Below are positions 1-12,359 of a stretch of DNA of 64,000 nt, piece after piece (position 1 is the first letter of the stretch; every line of letters starts with the position of its first letter). Where the stretch lies: contig NC_045130.1 in assembly GCF_007655135.1 (NCBI RefSeq), positions 14,942,001 through 15,006,000 on the forward strand, read 5' to 3'. Position numbers and translations under genes: made by a program. Under the pieces are notes generated by a model. It had not been told where the DNA came from and did not search any database. It was given only the letters and a program-made list of their open reading frames with translations. This DNA is from Punica granatum (lineage: Eukaryota; Streptophyta; Magnoliopsida; Myrtales; Lythraceae).

Positions 1-579
1 ATGGCCGCCTGGGTCATCCATTCCCGGGCCAGAACCCGTCTCTGACGGGACCCCAGAGCTGTCGACTTCACGGTTGGAGTAGGCATTGTGATCACTCACC
101 TCGCCTGGCCTACCATTCGCTAGCATCAGCAGGCAGGCAGCGACCTCGTGGTCCTCCTCAGTCGTTGCAGGCACTGCTCCGAGGCCTGTACCAGAGAAAG
201 AGTCTGTTCCCTCGGGAGGCTGGGACTGGAAGTTAACTGGCGGGTTCATGCCCCGCCACTGGCGCTCAGGGTGGCACCTCATGTGCCCAAACAGGGCCTT
301 CCACGACCAGAACTTCTTCCCGCACTCGCTGCACGGGCGGGTGATCTTCGGGGCATGAGGGTCGGGCTTCCTGCCGACCTTCTTAGGCCTGGGGATGCCG
401 TCGGGGTTGGAAGGATCAAGGCTAAGTGGAAGGCCAATCGAGATCAGCTTCGAACGCCTCTTACAAGAATTCTCGCGGGATCGAAATGCAGGGTCAGGAC
501 TCGAAGGGGAAGGGATCGGAGAGTAGATTCCTGGGGCCGAGGAAGAGAGGAACAGGAATTGCTCCGAAGGGTTGGTCAT
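1..579 (-). CDS. C2H2 zinc-finger protein, ZAT-like (C-terminus off the window)
   Basis: An open frame runs from an ATG at 579 to the left edge without a stop, giving 193 residues with no C-terminus. After a Ser/Pro-rich start comes a basic stretch (RPKKVGRKP) and then one clear C2H2 finger, CSECGKKFWSWKALFGHMRCH, around residues 86-106. It is followed by PERQWRGMNPP. A second conserved block, EVAACLLMLANG, lies near residue 145. The W-x-ALFGHMRCHPERQWRG context is typical of plant ZAT-type nuclear transcription factors, which often have several fingers, so more may lie beyond the edge. Codon use is GC-rich compared with the AT-rich surroundings. No intron is visible. The DNA target cannot be inferred. 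The open frame on the opposite strand here is a shadow. Confidence 0.85.
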   Translation of the reverse strand, partial: MTNPSEQFLFLSSSAPGIYSPIPSPSSPDPAFRSRENSCKRRSKLISIGLPLSLDPSNPDGIPRPKKVGRKPDPHAPKITRPCSECGKKFWSWKALFGHMRCHPERQWRGMNPPVNFQSQPPEGTDSFSGTGLGAVPATTEEDHEVAACLLMLANGRPGEVSDHNAYSNREVDSSGVPSETGSGPGMDDPGGH

Positions 580-1619
580 TTCAGTAAGATTGGGGAAAAA
601 AGTGTAAGAAGGGCAGTTGTGTTGTATTTGTAGACAGGGAAGAGGTGAGCGGTTACTGCTCTCACTGCGACAGGGGGTTGTGTTGGAAAGTATGCAGTTA
701 TTTTCAGTTAGTACGGAATGTTTATTCGCTTCCATTTTCTTTCTTCTTTTTTTTTTTATTTTTTTTATTTTTATCTGTTCATTTATTTATTATTATTTTT
801 TGAAATTGTAGGATTCTCCGAAAAGGGATGAATAAAATTCGTCAATCATACCACCAATTTTTTGTGCTCGAGTCACCAGAAAGTGTTGCTGATTTCGCCA
901 CACACCATATCTATTTGAATACTCGCTATATGTTCTAGAGATTGAAGCATAAATTTAGTAGACTTGGTCAATGTATTAGAAGTATAAAATTAAATTAAAA
1001 AAACCTCGATCGATGATGTATTATCGGTTTAATACGAGATGACGATAATATATGAGTTCCAAGCTTCCTCAAACACTGCACAACAGTGACATGAAAAATC
1101 CGAATAGAGCTTAATTTTAATCAGCTGATCCACCAATCCTTTCATTTTATCATCGTCATTATGGTAGGAGATAGGGAATCGACAAAAAAAAAAAAAAGGG
1201 ATGAAAATGAGCGAGATTCTACGAGAAGGCTGGGACAATTCGAACGGGTTCAAGGTAAGCTCCCGCATGAGCAAACTTAGAGAGCATCGAAAAGCAGCAC
1301 AATGGACCGATCTGACATTAAATCTATCACTCCAACATTCTGAGTGAACAACATTCATGAATGTGTGTGTATGTACAGCTATTTCAAAGACACAGATAGA
1401 TATAGATTAAAAAGGCGTTGAGGAAGCCTATTTGCACAGAAAAAGTTCACGGCTCTACCGCGTATGGGCAGGTGTGTACTTATTAACATGAGCAAAATAG
1501 GGTAGAGAGTAAAATCCGGGAGCGGAGCAGCGCCTTCCAAGAGAGACCCGATTCTAAATATTTCGATGATGGGTGCATTCTCAGTGACTGGAGAAGAGCG
1601 CAATTCAGTAGTTTTCTAC
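580..1619. other. Intergenic: zinc-finger 5' flank and ubiquilin 3' flank
   Basis: This gap separates the start codon of the zinc-finger gene from the stop codon of the ubiquilin gene; both are on the minus strand. It holds T-rich low-complexity DNA at about 740-800. The part nearest 1619 is presumably the ubiquilin 3' UTR. I see no coding similarity. Confidence 0.6.
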
Positions 1620-2966
1620 TTATTGACCGGGATTTCCTAGAAGTCGTTCCACAGCAGCGTGGACATTCCCTGCGGTGGCACGAAGGGCCCTGATATTCTC
1701 CTGGGTGTCGAAGAAGCCCATTTCTTGAAGCTGAGAGAGCTGAGTGACATAGAGTTCTTCTGGTGGAACTGCAAATATATATATGATTTTCTATGTGAGA
1801 AATCAATAAACACGGGAGCAAATGCATGACTAATGTGATGGTGGATATAAGAACAGACAGACCATCGGGTGTGTTTGGGGCATTAAAAGCACCGGCTCCA
1901 AGGCCACCGAACATGTTCATCAGAAGGTCAAGTCCAGTCCCAGTAGGCGCTCCTGTTCAATCTCAAATTATTAGTGAAAGAAAAATATCACAGTAAAGAA
2001 ATGGAATAAGACATTTAATGAAAACAAATTAGGGGGCAGACAAGCGAAAAGAACTAAGATAAGTCACCTGCCGCTCCACCGGTCTGGCCCGCTACCCTGC
2101 AAGGCGATGAATATATCAGCAACATAGAAGACATTCCTATTATCTAATTATCGTCAGTAGCTTCTTTTAAATTATGAAATGGTCAGTGGTTCATCTTAGA
2201 AGGCCAGTTACTGGTTTGGCTGTTGCCGAGTGAGCTGAGAGAGAAGTTGCTGCATAGATAGCATTTGCTGCAAAAAGGAAAGCAACAGCATGAAACCCCA
2301 ATTCATAACAACAACTAAGGCAATTTTAAGGCGCTCACCGATATTCAATTAAAGTAATTTAATATGAATTGTCATTCTAGACATGGTTGTAAGCAAAATA
2401 AAGTTATAGTTTCTCCACATAATTGGTTACAGACATTATCAATCAACACTTGACACTAGCAATTGCACATCTTCTGTTGCCCATGCATATCTATTCAATC
2501 CTCAGTTAGGTCAAGCATCCATGTCCGACTGAATCAATGGATGTATCATCCATACAAAAGAAGTATTACTCCATTTAATTCCTCCAAGACGTAATTACCT
2601 CTCATTAAGTTAGAGAAACTCCACTTTACATTAGGCAAACTGCAATTTGACACCCAGGCAGTCTCAAATTCTAAGAATATCCTTTACACAGCCAGAGAAA
2701 ATTGATGAATCAAACTTTGATAATGTTCTAGGAACATTACTCATTTGACAACACAAATAACCCAGGCTCCAAATTTTGAGAACTTGAATGAATGCATATG
2801 CAGACATACAACCAAAAATGTTCAGTGAGAAAAAATGAAAGATCAGATAGGCCATAACTTACCCCACATGATAGGTAAGAATTTAGTCACAGAAGAAATT
2901 GCATGCGATCCCAAAATATTTTAAATATGCATCTAAATTTATGGTTATATATACATATACATATAC

Positions 2967-3001
<35 letters not shown>

Positions 3002-6001
3002 CACACACACACACACACACATAGCAGCCAATAAACTTTATCCTGTACGGTGCAGGAAGAATAACCTAGCTTTTGAACTTCTCAGGGTTCTAATGGAACA
3101 GAATGAAGGATCTAAAGCCAAGCGCACCTTCATTTCTACAGAACAGAAAATGGGGACCATAGCTTCAGAAGCTACTACTAACCCAGCTCTGAAATCGATG
3201 ATAAATTTTTTAAAAGTTTATATGCATTTGGGATTACAGAAATTTACATGAGAATGAAAACATTTTTCTCTCAGACTGCCAGTAACACAAAGCGGCTACA
3301 CGTTCTTTAGCCAATCTTTTGTACAACGTTTGGAATATAGATACGTATCAAACATGTGTACAGAAGCCTTGTGCCCAACAGTAGATTTATGGATTCAAAT
3401 AGGCAACAACACTTGCAAACTCAGACAAGCAATCTACCTGCATCATTTCCGGAGAAGTAAGCTGGCGAAGCAGTTCAGGGTTCTGCAACATTTCTCTCAA
3501 TTGAGGATTCAATTCCACCATGCTACGGAGCTGGGGGTTGAGGCTGAGAATCTGATCATACAATATTCTCAGATGTCTTATAAAAAATGAGGATCACAAT
3601 ATACTGATACAGTACTTTACATTTTACTCTATCGAATAAACAGACCTGATTCATATACTGTGGATTTGAGAGTAATGACTGCATCATCTGTGATATAGCT
3701 GGATTTTGCATGAACTGGTTAAGCACAGATGCATCGGGAATACCCGTAAACATCTGATCCATCTCTGGAAGGCCAGCCCCTCTTAAACCACCAAGAGGTG
3801 ACGCTGCATTCCCTGCTGGATTTGACCTTGCAGTAGTAGGCCCACCTGTTGATTTTGTCATGCGACCATATTTTTTAGTTTGTACGACTCCAATTAAATA
3901 ACCTCCCAATATCTAGTTAACATATAAAATGCTAAAAGGAATATTGCCATAAGAAAAAAAAACCTCTTTAAAAAAACTCTAAGATCATTAAAAATAATGT
4001 GTAGGAGCCGTCATTATACTCTTTAAGAAAAGTAACAACTAGAAAGGCTCCGAACAAGGCGTTATGCACTTATAATAGTTTCAATAAAGGATGCTGTTAA
4101 GAAATCTATCTTTTCAATAATAATATTGCTTTTCACAAATTCACCTTAGGTAAATTCATGCATAAACGTCATTTTCTTTCAGCAGAAACAACATGAAAGA
4201 TGCTAAGAGTTGTCGCAGAATATACGAGATAAAAGAGACGCAAGAAGTCAACATACCGCCCAAATTGCTCCATGGGTTAGGCAGTGGATTTGTATTTGGA
4301 ACAGCGCCTGTAGTTGTTTCGGTGCTACCAGTTGAAGAATTGTTACTACTATCCCTCACCTGCGCACCACCTTGAGTTCCTAAAAGAGCGGCAAATGGAT
4401 TTGAGCTCAAATCACTTCTATTGTTCCCACCCATGGTCGTAGCATTCAAGAAAGGTTCCTGTACATTTTCATACATGCGCCTCAGCATGTTGAATCCTTC
4501 GGGAGTAGCTTCAATGTTGCTCATTGCCCTGTCTGTGTTTCGCATCATCTCGCGCATGAGTTCAGGGTTCCTTGCCACTTCTAATGTTTGCCTTAATATG
4601 CCAGGATCATTCAGTACATGTGCCAGCTCAGGATTCCGATCCATGATCTCGCGCATTTGAGGATTGTTCATAATCAATCCACGCATTAATTCGGGATTAT
4701 TCATCAGGTTCTGAACGGCAGGCATGTTCATAATCTCCCTCATCATGTTCGGGTTTTGAGTAAGCTGTTGGTGCACCTGTTCGAATTCAGGAAGTCCCGC
4801 TCCGAACAAACCAGGAACTGCACCCCCACCCGACGCATTAGCACCAAGCCCGGGAAACAAAGATGCTCCAAGTCCAGAAACCCCACCATCATTAGAACCA
4901 ACACCACGAGAAACAGCGGGAGTAGGGTTGTTATTTGCAACAGTGGCAGTAGTAGGAGGAGGTGCTGTGTTTGCCGGGGAAGAACCTCGTACCATATGTA
5001 CGGTGTGCTCAGCTTGCAATCCTGGAGAGTAGAACAGCAAATAATGAACATTTACCATGAGCTGCATGTAGGACTACTAAACTAAAAGATTCATAAATCA
5101 GGACAAAGCAGTAAATTGTTCATCCACATGAGAATTTCAGGCTATCTATGATGGTCATAGTAAAAAATCTAAAACTTTCAGGGATAAAATAAGTGTTGCT
5201 CCGTGGTTAACTGACTGCGAAAGTTATCTGCTGTCCCATACAGCTTGGAAGAATACCAATTGCTCATTGTTTCCCTACCCACAAAGATGACTGAATGCAA
5301 CAATCACATTCCAATTACACCTTAATCGTTCAAGATTACGCACCCATTACCATCAGGTTCCCCAGTGAGTAAGGGGAATATCACTAGGAACAAAAACGAA
5401 AGTACTAGCTAAAAGATCACTCATCTTCAGAAAAAGACTAAAATCCAGCAATTGCTGCATATATTAATCAAAGGTGAGCACCTCAGCGAAACACCAATTC
5501 AACCGGTTCTACTGCAAATTACCAGTGCTATAATCGACTAGCTATTGCTCCATTACCGGGAATTAATCATACTATCTCACACCCATTCAACTCTAGAATA
5601 CTCATTACTGCAGAAGAGCACCAGAAAACTCTTCTCCAACATCGCACCCAACCTTCACAAACTTACCCCTCGAGCAAGCAAGAGTAAGCACAATACCCAA
5701 CTCACTCCGTAAATCACAAATCGAATTAAACCACCAATAGCCAAAACATACCATAACTCTCCAAGGTCTGATCATCCTTCAGAATCCGGCCCTTGTATAT
5801 CAGCCGCTGCTGATCAGCAGGCACGTCGCAGTTCTGCGCCACAACCTCCTTGAAGGCTCCGACCGTCGACACCAGGCTCGACCGCACCGCGAATTTCGCC
5901 CCATTGGAGCACCGGACGTTGATGACAGCTCCATCCCCACCGCCGCCGCCGCCGCCGCCGCCGCCGACCCCCGGGTAGTTGGAATTCTCCCCTCCGCCCA
6001 T
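1620..6001 (-). CDS. DSK2: Ubiquilin (DSK2-type ubiquitin receptor), 8 exons
   Basis: Predicted exons on the minus strand: 6001-5752, 5021-4257, 3845-3646, 3551-3438, 2267-2212, 2096-2068, 1952-1863 and 1768-1620. All introns are GT..AG and phases match, giving 550 residues, the usual DSK2 length. The start is the first ATG. Order of parts: a Gly-rich N-terminus, a ubiquitin-like domain (about residues 25-98, ending [16 protein letters not shown]), Asn/Met/Pro-rich STI1 repeats (about 130-250, e.g. [18 protein letters not shown]), a second STI1 pair in exons 3-4, a Gln-rich linker, and a C-terminal UBA domain ([20 protein letters not shown] up to the stop). Family members carry polyubiquitinated clients to the 26S proteasome or to autophagy: the UBL docks on the proteasome and the UBA binds ubiquitin. 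The gene looks intact. A single copy is present here; Arabidopsis has a tandem pair. Confidence 0.95.
2945..3022. repeat. Compound microsatellite (TA)n-(GA)n-(CA)n in ubiquilin intron 4
   Basis: A run of TA/CATA units passes into about nine GA units and then about ten CA units, in the longest ubiquilin intron (between exons 4 and 5). It is purely intronic and probably length-polymorphic. Confidence 0.95.
5940..5967. repeat. GCC trinucleotide run encoding poly-glycine in ubiquilin exon 1
   Basis: About nine GCC units on the plus strand read as GGC glycine codons in the ubiquilin frame, within a run of about ten glycines at residues 13-22 just before the ubiquitin-like domain. The run lies outside the folded domain. 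Confidence 0.95.
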
Positions 6002-7471
6002 TTCTTCCCCGTCAGCAAATTGGATCCGCCACAAAAACCTACCCCAATCGATGTTTTGAAGGCGAAATCACGACTGCGGTGATTACAGATTAGATGAGCG
6101 AAATACAAATCATGGAAATCGGATTTGTAGAGAGAGATTCTAGGGAGAGACAGCACTTTGTGTTGTGTCCGATGTCGGGGAGGAATTTTTTTGCAGGATG
6201 GGAAGGAGGTTGGAGTCCCTGCGGCTCGCTTTGTCCTCTATGCTGTCATCGTCCAGTAGGATTCTGCCACATCACGATGATTTTTCTCTGGATGTGTGTT
6301 GGCAAATTCTTAGTGGTCGGAGGTAATTCGCAGGGTCGGAGCACAAGCACACCCCCGTAAGAGCTATTTCCCTCCCACTGGGTGCTTTCGCAATCCTACG
6401 ATTAATATAATTTTTTCCTTGTGAATTTTTTATTTTCCGATTACAAGCCCATTGATATAATAAAAACATAAATAAATTAGACGAAAAATAAAGTATCGGT
6501 CGAGTGGAAATTCGGAGAAGTGCATTCATTGGGAGGGCCAATAATTTTATGTTCTATTTTTTAAGGAATTGTGATTTATAAAAACAAAAATCGTATTTCT
6601 TGTCAAAAATCTAATTTCACATCTCTTGATTTCAGATGATGATAGATGTTTTCGCACTAACATTGTAACATTTTTCTTCATCAACTTTTAAAGAATTTAT
6701 CCTTTTTTTTTAGCTGATAAAATTCCTTTCTTCTCCCGGCGAAAAGGAGGAAAAAAAATACTTTTCTTGTCCTTGAAATAAAAGTAGAGAAACCAAACTT
6801 CAAGGAAAAACTACAATGTAAAATAAATTAATTAATAAACAGATGAGATAAATAAATAAATAAGTACATAAAGATTGGGCTTTTTTGGTCCAAATGTACT
6901 ACAATCTGGACTCTTCCGCGAGTGTCTGATTTATTGGGCTTCACTTCTGACCAAATTCAACAAAATAGGCCCGCTTGGGCTTCGAGCTCCAGATTATTTA
7001 AATTCAATCTACAAGACTACAATGCATCAAAACCTATCGGGTAAATTACGTGTAAAATCATAAGTTTCCTCCGATCTATCACGAATTATTTATTAAACAG
7101 TATAAAAAAATGAACTTATATTTTAATTTTTTTTTCAAATCTATCGTACCATTATACCATCATTTTTCAAAAGGCCTTCCATCAGTTTTGGTTGAAGTAA
7201 ACTTGTCTCGGTTGAAATTCAGCTGAAAAACAGATCACTCTGTTGAATTAACTGAATGAACTCGATTTTTAGCTTAAACCTTGGCAAAGGCCGCCGAAGC
7301 AAGATATGTTGCCTTGGGTGACCAAGGCTGATGAGTCAAGGCTAGCTAGGTCGTGCAAGGAGTGGTTCTTAGCCTTAAATGGCCGAAAAGAGGGAATTTA
7401 GATCGAAACCTAGACTCTGGAAGAAACTACTTCGGTTTCGAAGCCAAGATGGGTAGAAGCCGAGAAATCAG
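6002..7471. other. Ubiquilin upstream region and AT-rich intergenic DNA
   Basis: This holds the presumed 5' UTR and promoter of the ubiquilin gene. Three TGGGCT motifs (6876, 6935, 6976) cluster about 0.9 kb upstream of the ATG; such site-II-like elements occur in plant housekeeping promoters, but the distance makes a role uncertain. I see no supported coding sequence. Confidence 0.4.
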
Positions 7472-7479
7472 CACCGAAC

Positions 7480-7929
7480 CAGGGATGGAGCCAGAAACTT
7501 TCTATAAGGGGGGGAAGATCTAAAACTATACCAAGGTTTGTATGAAATTATACTGTGTATGAATAAATGATACCAAAAAAAGGGAATTTTTTATTTAGTC
7601 AAAATTGATTTTTTTAACCGATTATTGCATAAAGTACATAAATTCGATGCTTTGTTATTAGTCTTTGAAATTTCTAAAGTGTAAAATTAAAACACAAAAT
7701 CTTTCCTTCCTTTAGTAGAGATATATAATTTTTTACTTATTATGGGGTCCTTTAAAAAAATCAAGGGGCAAAATCAAAATGACAAAATATCCATTTGGGG
7801 GAAGGGGGCAAAGGCAATTTTTATGGGGCAAAAATCTTAAACTTCATAACTGTCACAATATATTCTTAAAATTTGAGAATATCAGGGGGGCCCAATTGCT
7901 CCCTTGGCTTCAATGAGCCACCGTCCCTG
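7480..7929. mobile_element. Non-autonomous hAT element (MITE), 450 bp
   Basis: It begins CAGGGATGGAGCCAG and ends GAGCCACCGTCCCTG, imperfect terminal inverted repeats of hAT type. It is flanked on both sides by the same 8 bp, CACCGAAC (7472-7479 and 7930-7937), the target duplication length of hAT transposases. The inside is AT-rich with no coding capacity, so mobilisation would have needed a transposase from elsewhere. Confidence 0.85.
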
Positions 7930-7937
7930 CACCGAAC

Positions 7938-8979
7938 AAACCCGATGAGTTAATCGGATTTCACTCCAGAAAGTGGGATAGGTGCACAAAAAAAAAAAGG
8001 AAAGGTAAAGGTAAAGATTCGGGAATGTAAATGTGCAAGGTAAGAGAATAGGTAAAGATAAAATGCGATAAAGTAAAGATAGATAAGTAAGGTGCGATTA
8101 ATGTGTTGATCGGAAATTCATACAACAAACTTCGAAAGATATATTTATAGGTGTGTACATGAAATCCTAAAAAATCTCCCTAAATCGAATACGTCTACGA
8201 TTACGATATCGATTCGAGATAATATTCAAAAGGAAATAGACTCCTAGACCACCAATAATCTCTACAACAAAATATTCTAGAAACATCGGAGAAGATATTT
8301 GCTCATTCCCCTGCCTAAAATCAAAAGATATCGAGAATAATGCATCCTTGCTCACTAAGGATTATATTTCGGCCGCTCTATCTGCATTCTTCCACCACCT
8401 TTGCCTTAGAAACCACACGTCCCAAGCATGAGATGAAGCTTCCAATATGAGCCTTGAAATGAACTTCTCCAAATGGGCCCCCTTGACAAGTGTCTTCATG
8501 GCTATCATAAAAAATGCATGGTCTAATAGTCGGTATCTTAAACCTCAACTCGATCTTGATTCAAATCATCACGCCAAGCCCGCATTCCCACAAAGTGCGA
8601 AAAATGAGAGTAAACAGATTAACACCACTTATATTTTGTACAAACTTTGCACCCAATGAAAAGATTGCATGTAAAATTACTCCAAGTTGGCTCACGTCCT
8701 CTAGGTGAATGTTATTCATGTGTGAGAGTTTACCATAAGGCCCGTTTGGTATGCAAAAAATGAAATGGAAAGGAATGGAATGAAAAGGAAAATGAAATGA
8801 CGTACTTATATTGAGATAAAATGTTGACATCTAAATTGAACTAGAGAATATGAAGGGGTGTATTTCATTGGATCAACTTATCTTTTTAATATATCATTTT
8901 ATACATTATATTAATAGAAAATCTACGTTGCATATATAGTTTAGTAGAAGTGATGGAATGAGTATTATTTCAATTGACT
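7938..8979. other. Intergenic, no gene recognised
   Basis: About 8000-8100 is purine-rich with imperfect GTAAAG-like repeats. A GGCCCGTTTGGTA motif at about 8739, common at plant MITE ends, has no clear partner nearby. Short open frames here have no recognisable domain. Confidence 0.4.
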
Positions 8980-9650
8980 TGATCGTTCTTGATGTTGTTC
9001 GGAAAATGAGGGTGCCTGATATCGTCTTGAAGGAATGGCGCCTAATAAGCTTGATAAAGATACCTCTTCGAACTCCATCGGATTACCTGCAAAAAGGGAA
9101 ATATCAAGAGGGAATCCCGATTTACCTTGCCGATGTTTAAATGAGTATTTTTCGTAAGAATGAATGAATCCCCCCTAAAAAGTTACGTATCTTGGGTATT
9201 CATTAGCTTTTAGTGACTATTGGTGGTTAATTGGGAAGGGGGTTCAAATTCAAATTCAAATGGACACTTTACAACCATTCCCGCTACTAGATTGTGTGCT
9301 TTTTCTATCAGTTTCGGATCATATCTTTTATGGACTATCTTTTATGGACTTGACTTAGGGGCCCTTGTTTCCAAGCTCATCGCTAATTCCCTTTTCGATA
9401 CTTAAATGAATATTTTTGGTAAGAATGAATGAATGAATTTCCCTCGAAAAGTTACATATTTATTACCTTTTAGTGACCATTCACGGTTACCTGTGAAGGG
9501 GGTTCAAATTCGAATTCGTATGGACACTTAATAACCATTCTCGTTACTAGATTATGGGCTCATTTGTATCAGTTTTAGGCCTTATATTTTATAAGCTATC
9601 TTTTATGGACTTGATTTAGGGGCCTTTGTTTCCAAACCCATCATTTGCCC
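8980..9650. repeat. Dispersed about 260-bp repeat, one long and one partial copy in tandem
   Basis: Two adjacent blocks (about 9130-9390 and 9395-9650) share an ordered set of phrases: GAATGAATGAAT, a GTTCAAATTC tract, GGACACTT..AACCATTC, TATCAGTTT and CTTTTATGGACTTGA. The first copy extends left to about 8980. A third copy lies at about 11480-11849 and continues at 16517-16640, split by the hAT transposon. I recognise no protein or terminal repeat. Confidence 0.75.
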
Positions 9651-9802
9651 CCCAATCCCGTGCTTTTAGTGAAAGCACGGAATTCAATGACCATGTTTCG
9701 AATTTTGATTCATTGTCTTCCATGTTTTGCTTCGACCCTACGAACATAGGGTGAAATCTTTGGATTTCTCGCGAGGTGACCCTCACTCTTAGATGCCCCC
9801 AG

Positions 9803-10068
9803 GGGTTTTAAGTTGTTTCGATTCGAAGGTCTTAGCACAATGACGGTTGTTCACGGATGTCCTATGAGAGGTCTTAAATTGTTTCAATTTGGAGGTCTTA
9901 GGGCAATGGCGCTCGATTGCGGTTGCTCCCTTGAGGGTTTTAAATTGTTTCGATCCGGAGATCTTAGTGCAATGACGCTTGTTTACGAATGCCCCCTGGA
10001 GGTCTTAAGTTGTTCCGATCCGAAGGTTCTAGCGCAATGACGCTCGCTTGCGGATACCTCTCTAGGAG
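9803..10068. repeat. 66-bp minisatellite, about 4 units
   Basis: The phrase TTTTAAGTTGTTTCGAT recurs with variation at 9806, 9872, 9938 and 10003, and a remnant lies near 10070, so the period is 65-67 bp. Each unit also carries GGTCTTAGCACAATGACG-like text. Because 66 is a multiple of three, one plus-strand frame stays open from 9813 to 10040 and would encode 22-residue repeats. There is no evidence that it is translated. Confidence 0.85.
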
Positions 10069-11479
10069 GTCTTTCTCATACCTCCAATAGGATGTATTTT
10101 AATAGGACAAGACTGTTGTGCCATTGAATTGTCTTCTAAGCATCGTTGTCTTCACTATGGTGGTGTAGCATCAAAGTTGTTCCACACGCCTCTTCCTTGT
10201 TCTACGTTCAAGTATCTGTAACTTCATTTTCTCCCTCTATCAACTATTCACAAGTCAAGCCTTCTCCATCAAAGGCACTTCTTACCAAGATATAAGGATG
10301 AGATATAGAGAGTTACTAACAAGTTATCTTTGTCAATCCATCGAAAAACTGAAATTGCATATCATTATATATGAGATTTGCTGATCAAACAAAGTATTCT
10401 CAAGATGAGATCCCCTTGCAAGTCCATGTATATCACCATCATTTTTACTCAATTTGATTACAGATTCATTTACAAGGGAGTTAGCCAAATATTTGATCAC
10501 TCAAACTAAGAAGCCTAAGTGCAGAATTGAAAATTTACTGCATGAGGAAAATTTCATAATTCAAAACTTTCTGCTCCAATATTATGCATGCAGACAACGT
10601 CTAAGCATGTCAAAATTAGTCTTTATTCTGTTGGTGTGAAGTTCTGCCCATACTACTTCGTAAATCCAACCATCATCATCATCATTCATTCAAGGTTTTT
10701 CTTTTTCTTTTCAGATCATTTGTTCATTTATGAACCAAATTTATAATTCATAAACTGAGCATATCAATCAAAATACAGCACACTCACTTAAATGATGAAC
10801 ATCATCATATCATGCGTAATTATTTGATCATTATTACCGCACAATCAAGCAAGTAGCAACATACAATTGCGGAAACAAACACCGATGCCATGTAGTAGTA
10901 TCTGCAGGTGCTCCATTGGAGCTTCCCCAAAAGCAGCCTAGAGCTACTGCTCAAGGTGTGGCAAACCTTTTCCATAATATCACACAAAATAAAGGAAGAA
11001 AGGGTTATAAGAAGTCAAAAGTAACTGTAATCCAGTTAAGGTATCTGATCTCTTAGGTACTTCTCATGCCTAATATCTTAAGATGGAATGTCAGGGGGTT
11101 TAATTGACCCTTCAAGCATCATGAAGTAAAAAACTTGATGTCAACATACAATTGCACATGTGAAGGTGTTGTCTTTGGCCATTAATGTCAACACAATCGC
11201 AGAAACAAACACCAATGCATGAGCTTGTCATCCACGAATTGATGCCATGGGCCGCCTATCTCCTTTCCCGGCCATCAGCGCAATGAGATTTCCATTTCCA
11301 TTTAAGAAGAGAGAGTGAGTGTGTGTCTGTGTCTATGTCTCTATTTACATACGATGAAAAGGTGGGGCGGTGACAAGTTTGCCGTAGAACACTCCAACGG
11401 ACAACATTCCTCAAATTTTTCTTCTCCTGCTTTTTTCTAGTGACAGGAGCCCTCCACTATTGTTTGTCATCTTCCCGAT
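10069..11479. other. Intergenic, nothing recognised
   Basis: AT-rich single-copy-looking DNA. A phrase around CGGAAACAAACACCGATGCC (10871) recurs imperfectly near 11200, and a short GT-rich tract lies at 11315-11340. I see no domain, RNA gene or terminal repeat. Confidence 0.4.
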
Positions 11480-11849
11480 TTTTGGTTCTGAGCTATCCCA
11501 TGCCACTTCATTGAATAGCGAGACAGCAATTTCCGACTGCGACAACCCGGTCACCTTCGGATGCAACTTCAATCGGATGGAGGAGAAAACATCAACGATG
11601 GCCAAGTCAGAGTCATGGCCTTTCGCTTCGTTTCCACCGACACCGCCAATGATGTTTGGAAAATGGAGGTGCCCCATATCCTCTTGAAGGAATGGGCGGG
11701 AGGAATATCGGGAGGAAATCCCGATTTCTCTTTTCGATACTTAAATGAGTAATTTTTGTAAAAATGAATGAATGAATTCCCCTTTTAGTGACGGTTGACC
11801 ATTGCCCGAGAAGGGGACTCAAATTCGAATTGGACGGAACACTTTATAA
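11480..11849. repeat. Third copy of the dispersed repeat, left half
   Basis: It matches the 8980-9390 copy phrase by phrase (GATGTT..GGAAAATG, CTTGAAGGAATGG, AATCCCGATTT, ACTTAAATGAGTA). It is interrupted at 11850 by the hAT element and resumes at 16517. Confidence 0.7.
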
Positions 11850-12218
11850 CAGTGTTATCAGAACCGGACCGGACCGACCGGTGGAACCGAAAACCGAATC
11901 TATGACCGGTCCGGTTCTCTTAAAAACTGGAAATGCATAAAAAACCGGTGGATTTTAAAAACCGGCCAGTTTTTCTATAAACCCATAGAACCCATTCGAA
12001 TCGGCCGGTTGAATGGGTTCTGGATTTTAAAAGGAAACCCGACCCGAATCTCTTGACCCGAATTGAAAATCAGCCTAATTTTGGATCTGCAAAGTGGAAA
12101 CCCTAGTTCAATCTTCACCTTCGACTTCGAGGCTTCGACTTCCATTCCAGCTCGGTGACTTAGTCAATCTTCATCTTCGAGCTCCTTCCCACCCCTTCGA
12201 GGCTTCGATTTCCAGCTT

Positions 12219-12359
12219 GGTGACTCGCAATCGGACGACCGGTGCTCCACCCACGAGGTCGTGAAGTCGCAGTGCAAGACCGAGGAGGTCGAGCCCGGGA
12301 AATTCATCAGGAAGTGCGAGAGGACGGATGAGATCTTTCGGAGCTACATCGGAAAGTAA
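12219..12359 (+). pseudogene. Captured exon fragment resembling Mal d 1-associated protein
   Basis: The plus strand reads as 46 codons and a stop, including CSTHEVVKSQCKTEEVEPGK followed by FIRKCERTDEIFRSYIGK. From memory this matches the Cys-rich N-terminal motif of plant proteins annotated as Mal d 1-associated protein, of unknown function. The reading frame closes just where a splice donor would sit (GGAAA followed by GTAATT), so the piece looks like the end of a captured exon with its own intron start. It is GC-rich, unlike the AT-rich DNA of the transposon. It lies upstream of the transposase exons and could form a 5' exon of the transposon transcript. The identification rests on motif memory alone. 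Confidence 0.55.

Noticed and set aside
148..633. 161-codon open frame on the plus strand
   Set aside because: It is the antisense shadow of the GC-rich zinc-finger gene, which has clear domain content on the minus strand.
4193..5085. Several open frames on the plus strand
   Set aside because: Antisense of ubiquilin exon 2, whose STI1 repeats are unmistakable on the minus strand.
9803..10068. CRISPR-like array
   Set aside because: The repeats are contiguous diverged 66-bp units without spacers, in a plant genome.
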